The position numbers and the translations under genes were made by a program. From assembly GCA_013373545.1 (NCBI GenBank), contig JABXHQ010000019.1, positions 1 through 64,000 of the forward strand: DNA of 64,000 bases, written 5' to 3'. This DNA comes from Gammaproteobacteria bacterium (GTDB lineage Bacteria > Pseudomonadota > Gammaproteobacteria > Enterobacterales > Kangiellaceae). The notes under the pieces are model-generated. The model searched no databases and was not told the origin of the DNA. It worked only from the letters and a program-made list of their open reading frames with translations. Positions 39,118 through 48,207 of this stretch are shown piece after piece. The first letter of the stretch is position 1. Every line of letters starts with the position of its first letter.

Positions 39118-40407
39118 ATGCTCATGGCCCAGCCCAAGCAAGTTGATATTGCGATCGTTGGTGGCGGTATGGCGGGCGCTACTTTAGCGCTGGCCTTAGC
39201 GCCGCTGTGCAAATCCATTGCTATCATAGAGGCGCACCCCCCTGGTGTTAGCCAACCCAGTTTTGACGATCGTAGTGTGGCGTTGTCATTTGGCTCGCAA
39301 AAAATTTTACAAGCCTTTGATCTGTGGTCGGGCTTGGCAGATGAAGCGGCGTCTATTGAGCACATTCATGTCTCGGATCGCGGCCATTTAGGTTTGTGCC
39401 GATTACATGCCGCCGATGAGCAGCAATCAGCCTTAGGCTACGTCATCGAAAATCGAGTCATCGGCCAAGCCCTGTATCAACGATTAGCCTCCTTTTCGAA
39501 CATTAAATTAATCGCGCCGGCAGAGTTACAATCGCTTGCATACTGTGATGAGCAGATCACCGTGACTTACCGATGTCGCGAACAGTCCGAGCAATTGTCT
39601 GCGAAATTATTGGTCGCAGCCGACGGGAGTAATTCAAAAGTAGCCACCGAGCTGGGCATTTCGCGCAGCCAAGTCGCTTACCCGCAGCAGGCTGTCATTG
39701 CCAACATCGCTACTGAACCCGGCCCAAACGGTTGGGCTTTTGAGCGATTCACCGAACAAGGACCCATTGCATTGCTACCGCTTACCAAGCAACGCTATTC
39801 ATTAGTGTGGACGTTAGCGCCAGACAGTGCTGATGCGGTAATGCAATTGAGTGATGCTGAGTTTTGTAGCAGTCTGCAGCAGAATTTTGGCTTTCGTGCT
39901 GGTCGCATCGTTCGCGTTGGCGAGCGTCATTGCTTTCCTCTTTCGCGGCAAACTCTGTCGAGTAGTTATGCAAAGCGAGCCGTATTTGTTGGCAACGCGC
40001 TGCATACTGGGCACCCGGTCGCTGGGCAAGGGTTTAACCTTGGACTGCGCGATATTGCGGAACTGGTTGAGCTGCTCGCTATTGCCGCAGCGTTAAACGT
40101 TGATTTTGGGAATGACGCGCTACTTAGGTTTTATGGCGAGCGCCGCAAGGATGATATTCATCAGACACTGATGGCGACTGATGCTTTAGTTCGGCTGTTT
40201 TCAACGAAGCTAGCACCACTAGCTTTGGTACGTAACAGTGGTTTAGCCGCGTTGTCTAACTGCTCATGGTTGCGACATCAATTGGCGAGTACGGCCATGG
40301 GACTGCGCCACGATTTACCTGCCGTGGCGCGCGGAGTCCCCCTTGCCGAAGTTTCGCGGCAGCCGAAATATCATCAGCTTAAAGCCTTAACGAGCGCAGG
40401 AATGTAA
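39118..40407 (+). CDS. ubiH: Ubiquinone biosynthesis FAD-dependent hydroxylase (UbiH-like)
   Basis: 'DIAIVGGGMAGATLAL', 'FVGNALHTGHPVAGQGFNLGLRD'; pepP-ubiH-ubiI order. Confidence 0.88.
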   Translation: MLMAQPKQVDIAIVGGGMAGATLALALAPLCKSIAIIEAHPPGVSQPSFDDRSVALSFGSQKILQAFDLWSGLADEAASIEHIHVSDRGHLGLCRLHAADEQQSALGYVIENRVIGQALYQRLASFSNIKLIAPAELQSLAYCDEQITVTYRCREQSEQLSAKLLVAADGSNSKVATELGISRSQVAYPQQAVIANIATEPGPNGWAFERFTEQGPIALLPLTKQRYSLVWTLAPDSADAVMQLSDAEFCSSLQQNFGFRAGRIVRVGERHCFPLSRQTLSSSYAKRAVFVGNALHTGHPVAGQGFNLGLRDIAELVELLAIAAALNVDFGNDALLRFYGERRKDDIHQTLMATDALVRLFSTKLAPLALVRNSGLAALSNCSWLRHQLASTAMGLRHDLPAVARGVPLAEVSRQPKYHQLKALTSAGM

Positions 40408-40411
40408 AATC

Positions 40412-41593
40412 ATGAGCGAGCAATTCGATGTTGTAATTGGCGGTGGTGGAATGGTTGGGCTAGCTCTTGCAAGCTTGTTGCCAAGTGATCTGTCGATTGC
40501 AGTCGTTGACGGCCAACCATGGCAACGAGTGACGCAGCTAGATGACGCGGTTGATCAGCGCGTCAGTGCTATTTCCCCTCGCTCACAGCAGATTTTGAGT
40601 GCAAGTGGAGCGTGGGCTAGTTTACCTTCTGCGCGTCTAACGCCGTATCAGCGTATGGTCGTGTGGGAAAGCGACGGTTGTGCAAGCTTGACCTTTGCCG
40701 CGGAAGAAATGGCGGCCGCCAACCTTGGCCATATTATTGAAAACCGAGTGTTGCGAGCTGCGCTTTATCAAACCCTTGAGTCACAGCGTCATATTCACTG
40801 GTTTAATGCCACCATCAGTGACATTGAATTGCAGGAGCCCATGTCGCAACTCGCTTTATCCGACGGAACGCTATTGTCTACAAGGTTATTAGTTGGCGCT
40901 GATGGAGCGCGGTCGCAAATTCGGCAACAGCTGCGGATCAGCACGGCGCAGCATGACTATCAGCAGCAGGCACTCGTTGCCACCATCAGTACCGAAAAGC
41001 CACACCAATATACTGCTTGGCAACGATTTTTAGCGACCGGTCCGATTGCCTATCTGCCATTATTTGACCAACACCAATGCTCCATTGTGTGGTCGATGGC
41101 CGAGTCACAGTTGGCAGAGTTTTTAACTTTAAGCCTGCCACAACAACAGCAAGCGATTGGAAGAGCGTTGGGATTTGAATTGGGGGCGATAAAGTTGCAA
41201 TCACCGCTGCGTTCATTTCCGTTAGTTGCGCAACATGCAGCGCACTACACGAAACCGGGAGTCGCTTTGATTGGCGATGCAGCACATGCTATTCATCCGC
41301 TCGCAGGGCAAGGCGTTAACTTGGGTTTTAGCGATGCACAGCAATTGGCAGATGTCCTGATCGACACCAGAAGCAAGGGGCATTCGGTTGCCCATTATCC
41401 GGCTTTGCGCGCCTTTGAGCGTGCTCGTAAAGGCGAGAACTATTTAATGCAAAAAGCGATGACGGCGCTTAATTGGGCTTATTCACAACAGAGCTTACCG
41501 CTTAGCGCTTTACGCAATATCGCTGTTCGTAAACTTCAAAATACGCCGCAACTTAAACGTCAATTCATGCGTCGAGCGATGGGAGAGGTTTAG
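40412..41593 (+). CDS. ubiI: Ubiquinone biosynthesis FAD-dependent hydroxylase (UbiI/VisC-like)
   Basis: 'DVVIGGGGMVGLALASLL', 'LIGDAAHAIHPLAGQGVNLGFSD'. Confidence 0.85.
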   Translation: MSEQFDVVIGGGGMVGLALASLLPSDLSIAVVDGQPWQRVTQLDDAVDQRVSAISPRSQQILSASGAWASLPSARLTPYQRMVVWESDGCASLTFAAEEMAAANLGHIIENRVLRAALYQTLESQRHIHWFNATISDIELQEPMSQLALSDGTLLSTRLLVGADGARSQIRQQLRISTAQHDYQQQALVATISTEKPHQYTAWQRFLATGPIAYLPLFDQHQCSIVWSMAESQLAEFLTLSLPQQQQAIGRALGFELGAIKLQSPLRSFPLVAQHAAHYTKPGVALIGDAAHAIHPLAGQGVNLGFSDAQQLADVLIDTRSKGHSVAHYPALRAFERARKGENYLMQKAMTALNWAYSQQSLPLSALRNIAVRKLQNTPQLKRQFMRRAMGEV

Positions 41594-42876
41594 TCTTCGA
41601 GAGGAAAAGTAAGCCGCGCTTGCAGACCTCCACGGCTTAAGTTGATCAATTGAATTTGCCCGTTATGTAACTCAACGATACGTTTTACAATCGCTAAGCC
41701 TAATCCTGAACCACGGCCTGTTCGAGCTTGTTCGCCGCGCGCGAAAGGTTGAAATAGGCGCTCAACATCTATGTCGGGAATGCCGTCGCCATGGTCGGAA
41801 ATGGTAATTACAATCTGCGCACGCTCGACATAGGTGGCGATTTCTATTGGCGGTTTACCATAACGAAAGCCGTTTTCCACGAGATTGATGAGCATCCGCT
41901 TCATCGCTAAAATTTTTACTGGATATTGCGGTAAGGGATTTAAATCTGCGCGCACATCGCGTTGGTGCAGTTGATTGTTTTCGACAATCTGCTCAACGAT
42001 GGTGTTTAAGTCGATGTGTTGTTCGGCCTCATCGCGGCCATCACGAACAAAAGAAATAAATTGATCAATAATGGCATCCATATCTTCGGTGTCAGCGATG
42101 ATGCCATTTTTGGTCTCTTCATCTTGCTCACCCAGAAACTCGGACGCTAGCCGGATGCGTGTTATTGGGGTTCTTAAGTCATGTGAGATCCCTGCAAGCA
42201 GCAAGGTACGATCTTCTTCCAGTTGATAGACGTCTTGCGCCATTTGATTAAAGGCTCGAGTAACCGCAATTAATTCGCGAGCACCTTGCTCTTTTAGGCG
42301 ACCGGGAAAATCACCGCGCCCGACCTCTCGAGCCGCGAGTTCCAAACGTTTTAGTGGGCGATGAAGTTGTCGGGCGAACAGCCAGCCTCCTAGCGAGCTG
42401 AGTAAGAATATTATGCTTAAGTAGGCTGAAACGACAAAAAGCCATGAATAATCGATTCGAATCGAAGGAATACGGATCCAAATGTCTTTCTGTTGGGGAT
42501 GGAGAATCCAGTAGTAAGCTTTATCCGACTCTTCGATGCGTAATTCAGTCCCTTGCCCCAGATATTCGGATAGTTTGTCGGATAAGCTTTTATAGTGTTT
42601 GGCAGAATCGAGTCCATTGCCCAGTGCTTCTTTGAACGCAAACACCTCAATGCCTGTCGCCTGTTCAAATTGCTCAATTACCTTTGGTGAAACATTGTTT
42701 TGTTCATGAATAACAATGGTGTTCATCTGGTTTGCGAGCTGCTTCATTAAAATTTCGCTGTTTGGCTGAACAACGATAAATGCAGTAACGAAAGAGTAGG
42801 CGACCCAATTGATAAACAACAGCATGCCAACTAAAAGAGCGGTGCGGCCAAAAGCGCCTTGGGGAATAATTCTCAT
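41590..42876 (-). CDS. envZ: Sensor histidine kinase EnvZ
   Basis: HAMP, 'LAGISHDLRTPITRIRLASEFL', adjacent to ompR. Confidence 0.92.
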   Translation of the reverse strand: MRIIPQGAFGRTALLVGMLLFINWVAYSFVTAFIVVQPNSEILMKQLANQMNTIVIHEQNNVSPKVIEQFEQATGIEVFAFKEALGNGLDSAKHYKSLSDKLSEYLGQGTELRIEESDKAYYWILHPQQKDIWIRIPSIRIDYSWLFVVSAYLSIIFLLSSLGGWLFARQLHRPLKRLELAAREVGRGDFPGRLKEQGARELIAVTRAFNQMAQDVYQLEEDRTLLLAGISHDLRTPITRIRLASEFLGEQDEETKNGIIADTEDMDAIIDQFISFVRDGRDEAEQHIDLNTIVEQIVENNQLHQRDVRADLNPLPQYPVKILAMKRMLINLVENGFRYGKPPIEIATYVERAQIVITISDHGDGIPDIDVERLFQPFARGEQARTGRGSGLGLAIVKRIVELHNGQIQLINLSRGGLQARLTFPLED

Positions 42877-42927
42877 GTGCCGTGTTGAGCCTGCTGTGGT
42901 CGATTTAAAGCGTTGGCAAGAGCGACT

Positions 42928-43650
42928 TTACGCCGCTCCACCATCGGGTACAAATACGTAGCCGACACCCCAAACAGTCTGTATATAACGCGGCTTGGCG
43001 GGATCCTCTTCAATCATGCGGCGCAAGCGTGACACTTGTACATCAATGCTTCGCTCGAGCGCACTGTAGTCGCGTCCGCGAGCCAAATTCATTAGCTTGT
43101 CACGGGATAGCGGCTGCCGTGCATGAGAAACCAGAGCTTTCAGTACGGCGAACTCGCCGCTGGTTAGACTCATGACTTCTTCGCCGCGGCTCATTTCGCG
43201 GGTAGCCAAATTGAGTTTGAACTCACCAAAGGTGATTTCTTTTTCTTCGGCACTTGGTGCGCCTGGGATTTCTTTCATTCGACGCCGCAGTACCGCCTTA
43301 ATCCGCGCGAGTAATTCGCGTGGGTTGAATGGCTTGGCAAGGTAGTCGTCGGCGCCGAGTTCAAGTCCAATGATGCGATCGACTTCGTCACCTTTGGCGG
43401 TGAGCATAACGATCGGAATTTGATTCTCAGTTGAGCGAAGTCGGCGACAGATAGATAGGCCATCTTCCCCAGGCAGCATTAAATCGAGCACCATTAAGTG
43501 ATAGTTTTCTCGCTCAAGAAAGCGATCCATTTGCTCCGCATTAGCCACCGTTCGGACAATGTAACCTTGCTCTTTTAAGTAGCGTTCTAACAAGCTGCGC
43601 AGCCTCAAGTCATCATCGACGACCAGGATCTTGGGGGTCTCTTCAGTCAT
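42928..43650 (-). CDS. ompR: Response regulator OmpR
   Basis: 'ILVVDDDLRLRSLLERYLKEQGY', winged-helix C-terminus 'SRLRRMIEEDPAKPRYIQTVWGVGYVFVPDG'. Confidence 0.95.
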   Translation of the reverse strand: MTEETPKILVVDDDLRLRSLLERYLKEQGYIVRTVANAEQMDRFLERENYHLMVLDLMLPGEDGLSICRRLRSTENQIPIVMLTAKGDEVDRIIGLELGADDYLAKPFNPRELLARIKAVLRRRMKEIPGAPSAEEKEITFGEFKLNLATREMSRGEEVMSLTSGEFAVLKALVSHARQPLSRDKLMNLARGRDYSALERSIDVQVSRLRRMIEEDPAKPRYIQTVWGVGYVFVPDGGAA

Positions 43651-43917
43651 GGCGACTTCCTATGTATTGTTATCGTTGTCAATTTTTGCACGACTTGGGA
43701 ACTGAGGAACAGTCCCATTTTTCTTATATTATCAATGTATTAGATTAGTCTACAAGCCTTCGAATGTAACCATTTATTGGATAAAATTTTTGATTAGTGG
43801 CCTGATCCCTCCCTTTCGAAACATTGATTAGGTATAATCGCGCGCCTCGACAGTCAAATCTTTAGACACGTCAATCAATAATCAGTACTTAACTTAAGCA
43901 TTGCGGAATCTTTTTTT

Positions 43918-46230
43918 ATGCAGCAAATTTCAACTCAAATCGCCCAAGAATTAGCGGTTGGCGCTCATCAAGTCACCGCCGCCGTTCAACTACTTGATGA
44001 CGGCGCAACGGTACCTTTTATTGCGCGTTATCGGAAAGAGGTCACCGGTGGCCTCGACGATACTCAGCTGCGGCGTTTAGAGGAACGTTTAGGGTATTTA
44101 CGTGAGCTCGAAGAGCGCCGTGGCGTGATTATCAAAAGCATTGATGATCAAGAAAAGCTATCGCCTGAACTGCGCCAAGCTATTGAGCAGGCGACTACCA
44201 AAACCGAGCTAGAAGATTTATACCTTCCGTATAAGCCAAAGCGTCGCACCAAAGCGCAAATTGCCCGCGAAGCCGGTCTTGAGCCATTAGCCTTAACGCT
44301 GCTTGAAGACCCAACGCTTGATCCAGAAGCGCAAGCACAAGGCTTCATTAATGCAGAAGCGAACATTGTTGATACCAAGGCGGCGTTAGATGGTGCACGG
44401 CAAATTTTAATGGAAATGTTTGCTGAAGATGCGCGCTTGCTTGGCCAGCTGCGAGATTACTTATGGGAAAATGGCTATCTTAAGTCGACCTTGGTCGAGG
44501 GGAAAGCTGAAGAAGGTCGCAAGTTTTCGGACTACTTTGACTACTCGGAATTAGTCAACAAAATCCCATCGCATCGGGCGTTGGCCGTGCTGCGTGGGCG
44601 TAATGAAGGTGTACTGGGATTACAACTAGTACCCAACAAAGCACTGTTAGAAGATGAAGCCGCGGCAAACCCCTGTTTGATGATGATTGCCCAGGCATTC
44701 AATATTGAAAATCAGCAACGGGCTGCTGACAGTTGGTTGCAAACGGTCGTGCTATGGACTTGGAAAATTAAATTGCATATGCACTTTGAAACCGAGTTGA
44801 TTTCGCGGTTACGAGAAATGGCGGAAGCCGCTGCTATTGAAGTATTTGCGAATAATTTGCGCGATCTCTTGATGGCTGCGCCAGCCGGACCGAAAGTGAC
44901 CATGGGACTGGATCCCGGTTTGCGAACTGGGGTTAAAGTTGTGGTGGTTGATGATACCGGCAAACTGCTTACCCACACCACGATTTTCCCTCATGCGCCG
45001 CAAAACCAATGGGATCAGTCGTTGCGCAAGCTGGCGACTTTATGCGAGATGCACAAAGTTAACTTAGTGAGTATTGGTAATGGCACGGCTTCTCGAGAAA
45101 CTGACAAGTTAGTCTCCGAGTTGCAAAAAAAGCATCCTGAATTAACCTTTGACCGAATTATGGTTAGTGAAGCCGGGGCATCGGTTTACTCGGCATCAGA
45201 ATTGGCTGCGTTAGAGTTTCCCGACTTGGATGTTTCCTTCCGTGGTGCGGTGTCAATCGCACGTCGATTACAGGATCCGCTCGCCGAGTTAGTGAAAATC
45301 GAGCCTAAGTCGATAGGGGTTGGGCAGTATCAACACGATGTTAGTCAAAGTCAGCTGTCGAAAATGCTGACGGCGGTAGTTGAAGACTGTGTTAACGCCG
45401 TTGGGGTCGATTTGAATACGGCGTCAGCACCACTATTGTCACGGGTATCGGGCCTGAACAAAACGCTGGCTAATAATATTGTGGTGCATCGTGAGCGCAA
45501 TGGCCGCTTTGCCACACGCCAAGAGTTGCTCGCGGTTGAGCGCTTGGGACCAAAAGCGTTTGAACAAGCGGCTGGATTCTTACGCATTACTGGCGGTGAA
45601 AATCCTCTTGATGCTTCCACCGTTCACCCCGAAGCTTATAGTGTTGTTGAGCAAATGCTCCAGCAACTTGACGGTAAGCCGATTGAAGCGGTGATGGGGA
45701 AAGCCGATGTTATTCGCAAGCTGACGCCAGAGTCGTTCGTTAATGAGCAATTTGGTCTGCCGACTATCAATGACATTTTGAAAGAATTAGAAAAGCCTGG
45801 ACGTGATCCTCGTGGCGACTTCAAAATGGCGAAATTTAAAGAGGGTGTGGAACACCTAGAAGATTTGAAACCAAAGATGGAGCTTGAAGGCACCGTCACC
45901 AATGTCACCGATTTCGGTGCCTTTGTTGACATCGGCGTTCACCAAGATGGCCTCGTGCATATTTCCATGATGTCCGATAAATTCATCGCCAATCCACGAG
46001 AGGTGGTGAAAGCGGGTGACATTGTTCGCGTTCATGTGATCGATGTCGATTTAAAGCGGCGACGCATTGGATTATCGATGGTAGGACCGGAGCCAGCTGG
46101 AGCGACAACACCGATGGCGAAAGAGCGGCCGCAGCGGAAAACCGCTGGTCGTAAGCCGGAAAAGCGTGGTGGATCGCCACAAGGTGCTTTAGGTATGGCG
46201 TTAGCCGATGCCCTAAAAAAAGGTCGTTGA
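43918..46230 (+). CDS. tex: Tex/YhgF transcription accessory RNA-binding protein
   Basis: '[23 protein letters not shown]', C-terminal S1 '[26 protein letters not shown]'. Confidence 0.96.
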   Translation: MQQISTQIAQELAVGAHQVTAAVQLLDDGATVPFIARYRKEVTGGLDDTQLRRLEERLGYLRELEERRGVIIKSIDDQEKLSPELRQAIEQATTKTELEDLYLPYKPKRRTKAQIAREAGLEPLALTLLEDPTLDPEAQAQGFINAEANIVDTKAALDGARQILMEMFAEDARLLGQLRDYLWENGYLKSTLVEGKAEEGRKFSDYFDYSELVNKIPSHRALAVLRGRNEGVLGLQLVPNKALLEDEAAANPCLMMIAQAFNIENQQRAADSWLQTVVLWTWKIKLHMHFETELISRLREMAEAAAIEVFANNLRDLLMAAPAGPKVTMGLDPGLRTGVKVVVVDDTGKLLTHTTIFPHAPQNQWDQSLRKLATLCEMHKVNLVSIGNGTASRETDKLVSELQKKHPELTFDRIMVSEAGASVYSASELAALEFPDLDVSFRGAVSIARRLQDPLAELVKIEPKSIGVGQYQHDVSQSQLSKMLTAVVEDCVNAVGVDLNTASAPLLSRVSGLNKTLANNIVVHRERNGRFATRQELLAVERLGPKAFEQAAGFLRITGGENPLDASTVHPEAYSVVEQMLQQLDGKPIEAVMGKADVIRKLTPESFVNEQFGLPTINDILKELEKPGRDPRGDFKMAKFKEGVEHLEDLKPKMELEGTVTNVTDFGAFVDIGVHQDGLVHISMMSDKFIANPREVVKAGDIVRVHVIDVDLKRRRIGLSMVGPEPAGATTPMAKERPQRKTAGRKPEKRGGSPQGALGMALADALKKGR

Positions 46231-46279
46231 GCCACTTTTTGACAAAAATATTACAGATCAATAAGTTAGCGACCGCGGT

Positions 46280-46313
46280 CAACTTTTATTGTGCAGGCGC
46301 ACAATAAAAGTTG
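46280..46313. repeat. Perfect 15-bp inverted repeat, 4-nt loop, downstream of tex
   Basis: CAACTTTTATTGTGC-aggc-GCACAATAAAAGTTG. Confidence 0.85.
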
Positions 46314-46359
46314 TAAAAAATTGTTTGCAAGCAAGATAGCGGTTTGATATAACTTTGCT

Positions 46360-46447
46360 GCGCTAGCGAATACAAAGAAACTCGGAGCAACCGAGTCTTG
46401 CAGACTGGAAAACCTTTACTGGCCTCACTTGTTGAGGCTTTTTTATT
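46360..46447 (+). ncRNA. Candidate small RNA
   Basis: Promoter TTGCAA (46325-46330)-17 nt-TATAAC (46348-46353); hairpin ACTCGG-agcaa-CCGAGT; terminator GCCTCA-cttgt-TGAGGC-TTTTTT at 46422-46446; no ORF of note. Confidence 0.5.
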
Positions 46448-46455
46448 GCCTAAAA

Positions 46456-46638
46456 TTAATCACCTTGTGATTTCACTGCGCGTTTTGCGAGGAAGCGCCA
46501 GCGCATAACCATGACGCCAGACAATGCAAAAAATAGCCCCGGTATCCAACGCAAAGGGTGATCAATTAACAGTAGCAAGAGCAGTGCAATGCTGACATAA
46601 AGAACCGGCAAAACTTGATAAAGTCGCTTCGGCAACAT
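46456..46638 (-). CDS. Small two-TM membrane protein
   Basis: MLPKRLYQVLPVLYVSIALLLLLLIDHPLRWIPGLFFALSGVMVMRWRFLAKRAVKSQGD. Confidence 0.6.
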   Translation of the reverse strand: MLPKRLYQVLPVLYVSIALLLLLLIDHPLRWIPGLFFALSGVMVMRWRFLAKRAVKSQGD

Positions 46639-46962
46639 GGGCAAATCCTTTGACAAAAAATTCAGTTTATTTTCCTTAACTATTGGCAATCTGCGAAGTG
46701 TCAGCTTGTCCGTAAGCGCTTGTATTGGCGAAAGATGCTGCAATAGTTATATGAGATGTTAAGAGATATCGCGCAAGATTAAAAGTCTTGATTGTTATAT
46801 TCAAGATTTTTATTCCTTTAAGAAATTATCGCAGCTCGGTAATTCTGCTTTTTTAACAAAGTTTGATCGAGCGCAATCTTTTGCTGCGTTGCAGCTCGTT
46901 TCTTCGCCAAAAACAGCATATCCTTGAGTGAAGTGAGTGTTTAATCAATGAGAGGACGTCAC

Positions 46963-47565
46963 ATGTCACTGCGCAATACCTTTGGATTATTGTATGAGCC
47001 TGAAAAGCAATGGCGCAAGATATCGGAAAAGAATGATTCGATCGCCAAAACTTACTTTAAATTTATTGTGGTGATGGCGTTGTTACCCCCTGCAGCTGCC
47101 TACGTTGGTAGTACTTATGTCGGTTGGTCTTTGGGAATGACCGAAACTTATCGACTCACTGCCGAAAGTGCCTTGAAGTTATCCATCGCTGCCTATGTGG
47201 CCATATTGAGTGCGGTTCTGGTACTCGCTTGGTTTGTGCAGTGGATGGCAAAAACATACGGAGCGAACCCATCCTATAAACGCTGCGTAAATCTCACGGC
47301 CTACAGTTGCACACCGTTATTTTTGGTTAGCATATTGGGCGCTTATCCGATCTTATGGTTGAATATGCTGTTCTCCCTTGTCGCGATCGGTTGGGCGGTG
47401 TATTTGTTGTATAACGGGGTTCCTATCATGATGGGAATCGATCGCGATCGTGGCTTTTTGTTCGCCAGCTCCATCTTAACCGTTTGTTTGTGTGTCCTTG
47501 TTGGTATGCTCGCCATTACTGTGATCTTCTGGGGTTCAGGATTAGCGCCGGTGTTTACCAGTTAA
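46963..47565 (+). CDS. Yip1 family membrane protein
   Basis: 'LLYEPEKQWRKISEKNDSI', 5 TM; SD GAGAGGA before ATG 46963. Confidence 0.85.
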   Translation: MSLRNTFGLLYEPEKQWRKISEKNDSIAKTYFKFIVVMALLPPAAAYVGSTYVGWSLGMTETYRLTAESALKLSIAAYVAILSAVLVLAWFVQWMAKTYGANPSYKRCVNLTAYSCTPLFLVSILGAYPILWLNMLFSLVAIGWAVYLLYNGVPIMMGIDRDRGFLFASSILTVCLCVLVGMLAITVIFWGSGLAPVFTS

Positions 47566-47660
47566 TTTGGCAAGCGACATACTTTTTAGCACTTTTAGAT
47601 CTAGTATTTTAAGGCTTGTTTGTTATTCTCTGGTTTTACTGAAGTCGCCAGAGAATAACT

Positions 47661-48203
47661 ATGAAATTGATTAATCAAGCACAACAACTTATCAATAAAC
47701 GATGGTTTAGTGGTGTTGTCGTACTGGTTTGTGCCGGCCTCATGGGGGCTGCCTTATATTTTCAATACGGGCTAAACCTCGAGCCCTGTCCTTTGTGTAT
47801 TTTTCAACGCATCATCGTTATTGCTTTTGGTTGCGTATTTTTGCTGAAAGCTATTTTTAATCCCGCACCAACTGCAAAGTTTCAATATGGATTTTATCTA
47901 CTGGCACTCGTTGTTGCCGGCCTTGGTGTTTTTCTAGCGGGGCGACATGTCTGGTTGCAGCACCTTCCAGAAGAATTAGTCCCGGCGTGTGGTCCGGCGT
48001 TAGACTACCTAATGGAAGTGCTACCTCTTGCGGAAGTTTTAAGCACGGTGCTACAAGGATCCGGTGAGTGCGCTAAACAAGATGGCTGGAGCTTTTTATG
48101 GTTGAACATGCCAGAGTGGATGTTGATTATTTTTAGTTTGATGACGCTGTTTTCTTTGTTCGGTTTGTGGACTCGCTGGCAACAAGGTCGAGCGCCATTT
48201 TAA
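47661..48203 (+). CDS. dsbB: Disulfide bond formation protein B
   Basis: 'GLNLEPCPLCIFQRI' CXXC and a second periplasmic Cys pair. Confidence 0.92.
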   Translation: MKLINQAQQLINKRWFSGVVVLVCAGLMGAALYFQYGLNLEPCPLCIFQRIIVIAFGCVFLLKAIFNPAPTAKFQYGFYLLALVVAGLGVFLAGRHVWLQHLPEELVPACGPALDYLMEVLPLAEVLSTVLQGSGECAKQDGWSFLWLNMPEWMLIIFSLMTLFSLFGLWTRWQQGRAPF

Positions 48204-48207
48204 GCGT

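Noticed and set aside
45983-46282. 99-aa minus strand ORF overlapping the tex 3' end
   Set aside because: Antisense to the tex S1 domain; no start context or recognisable domain.
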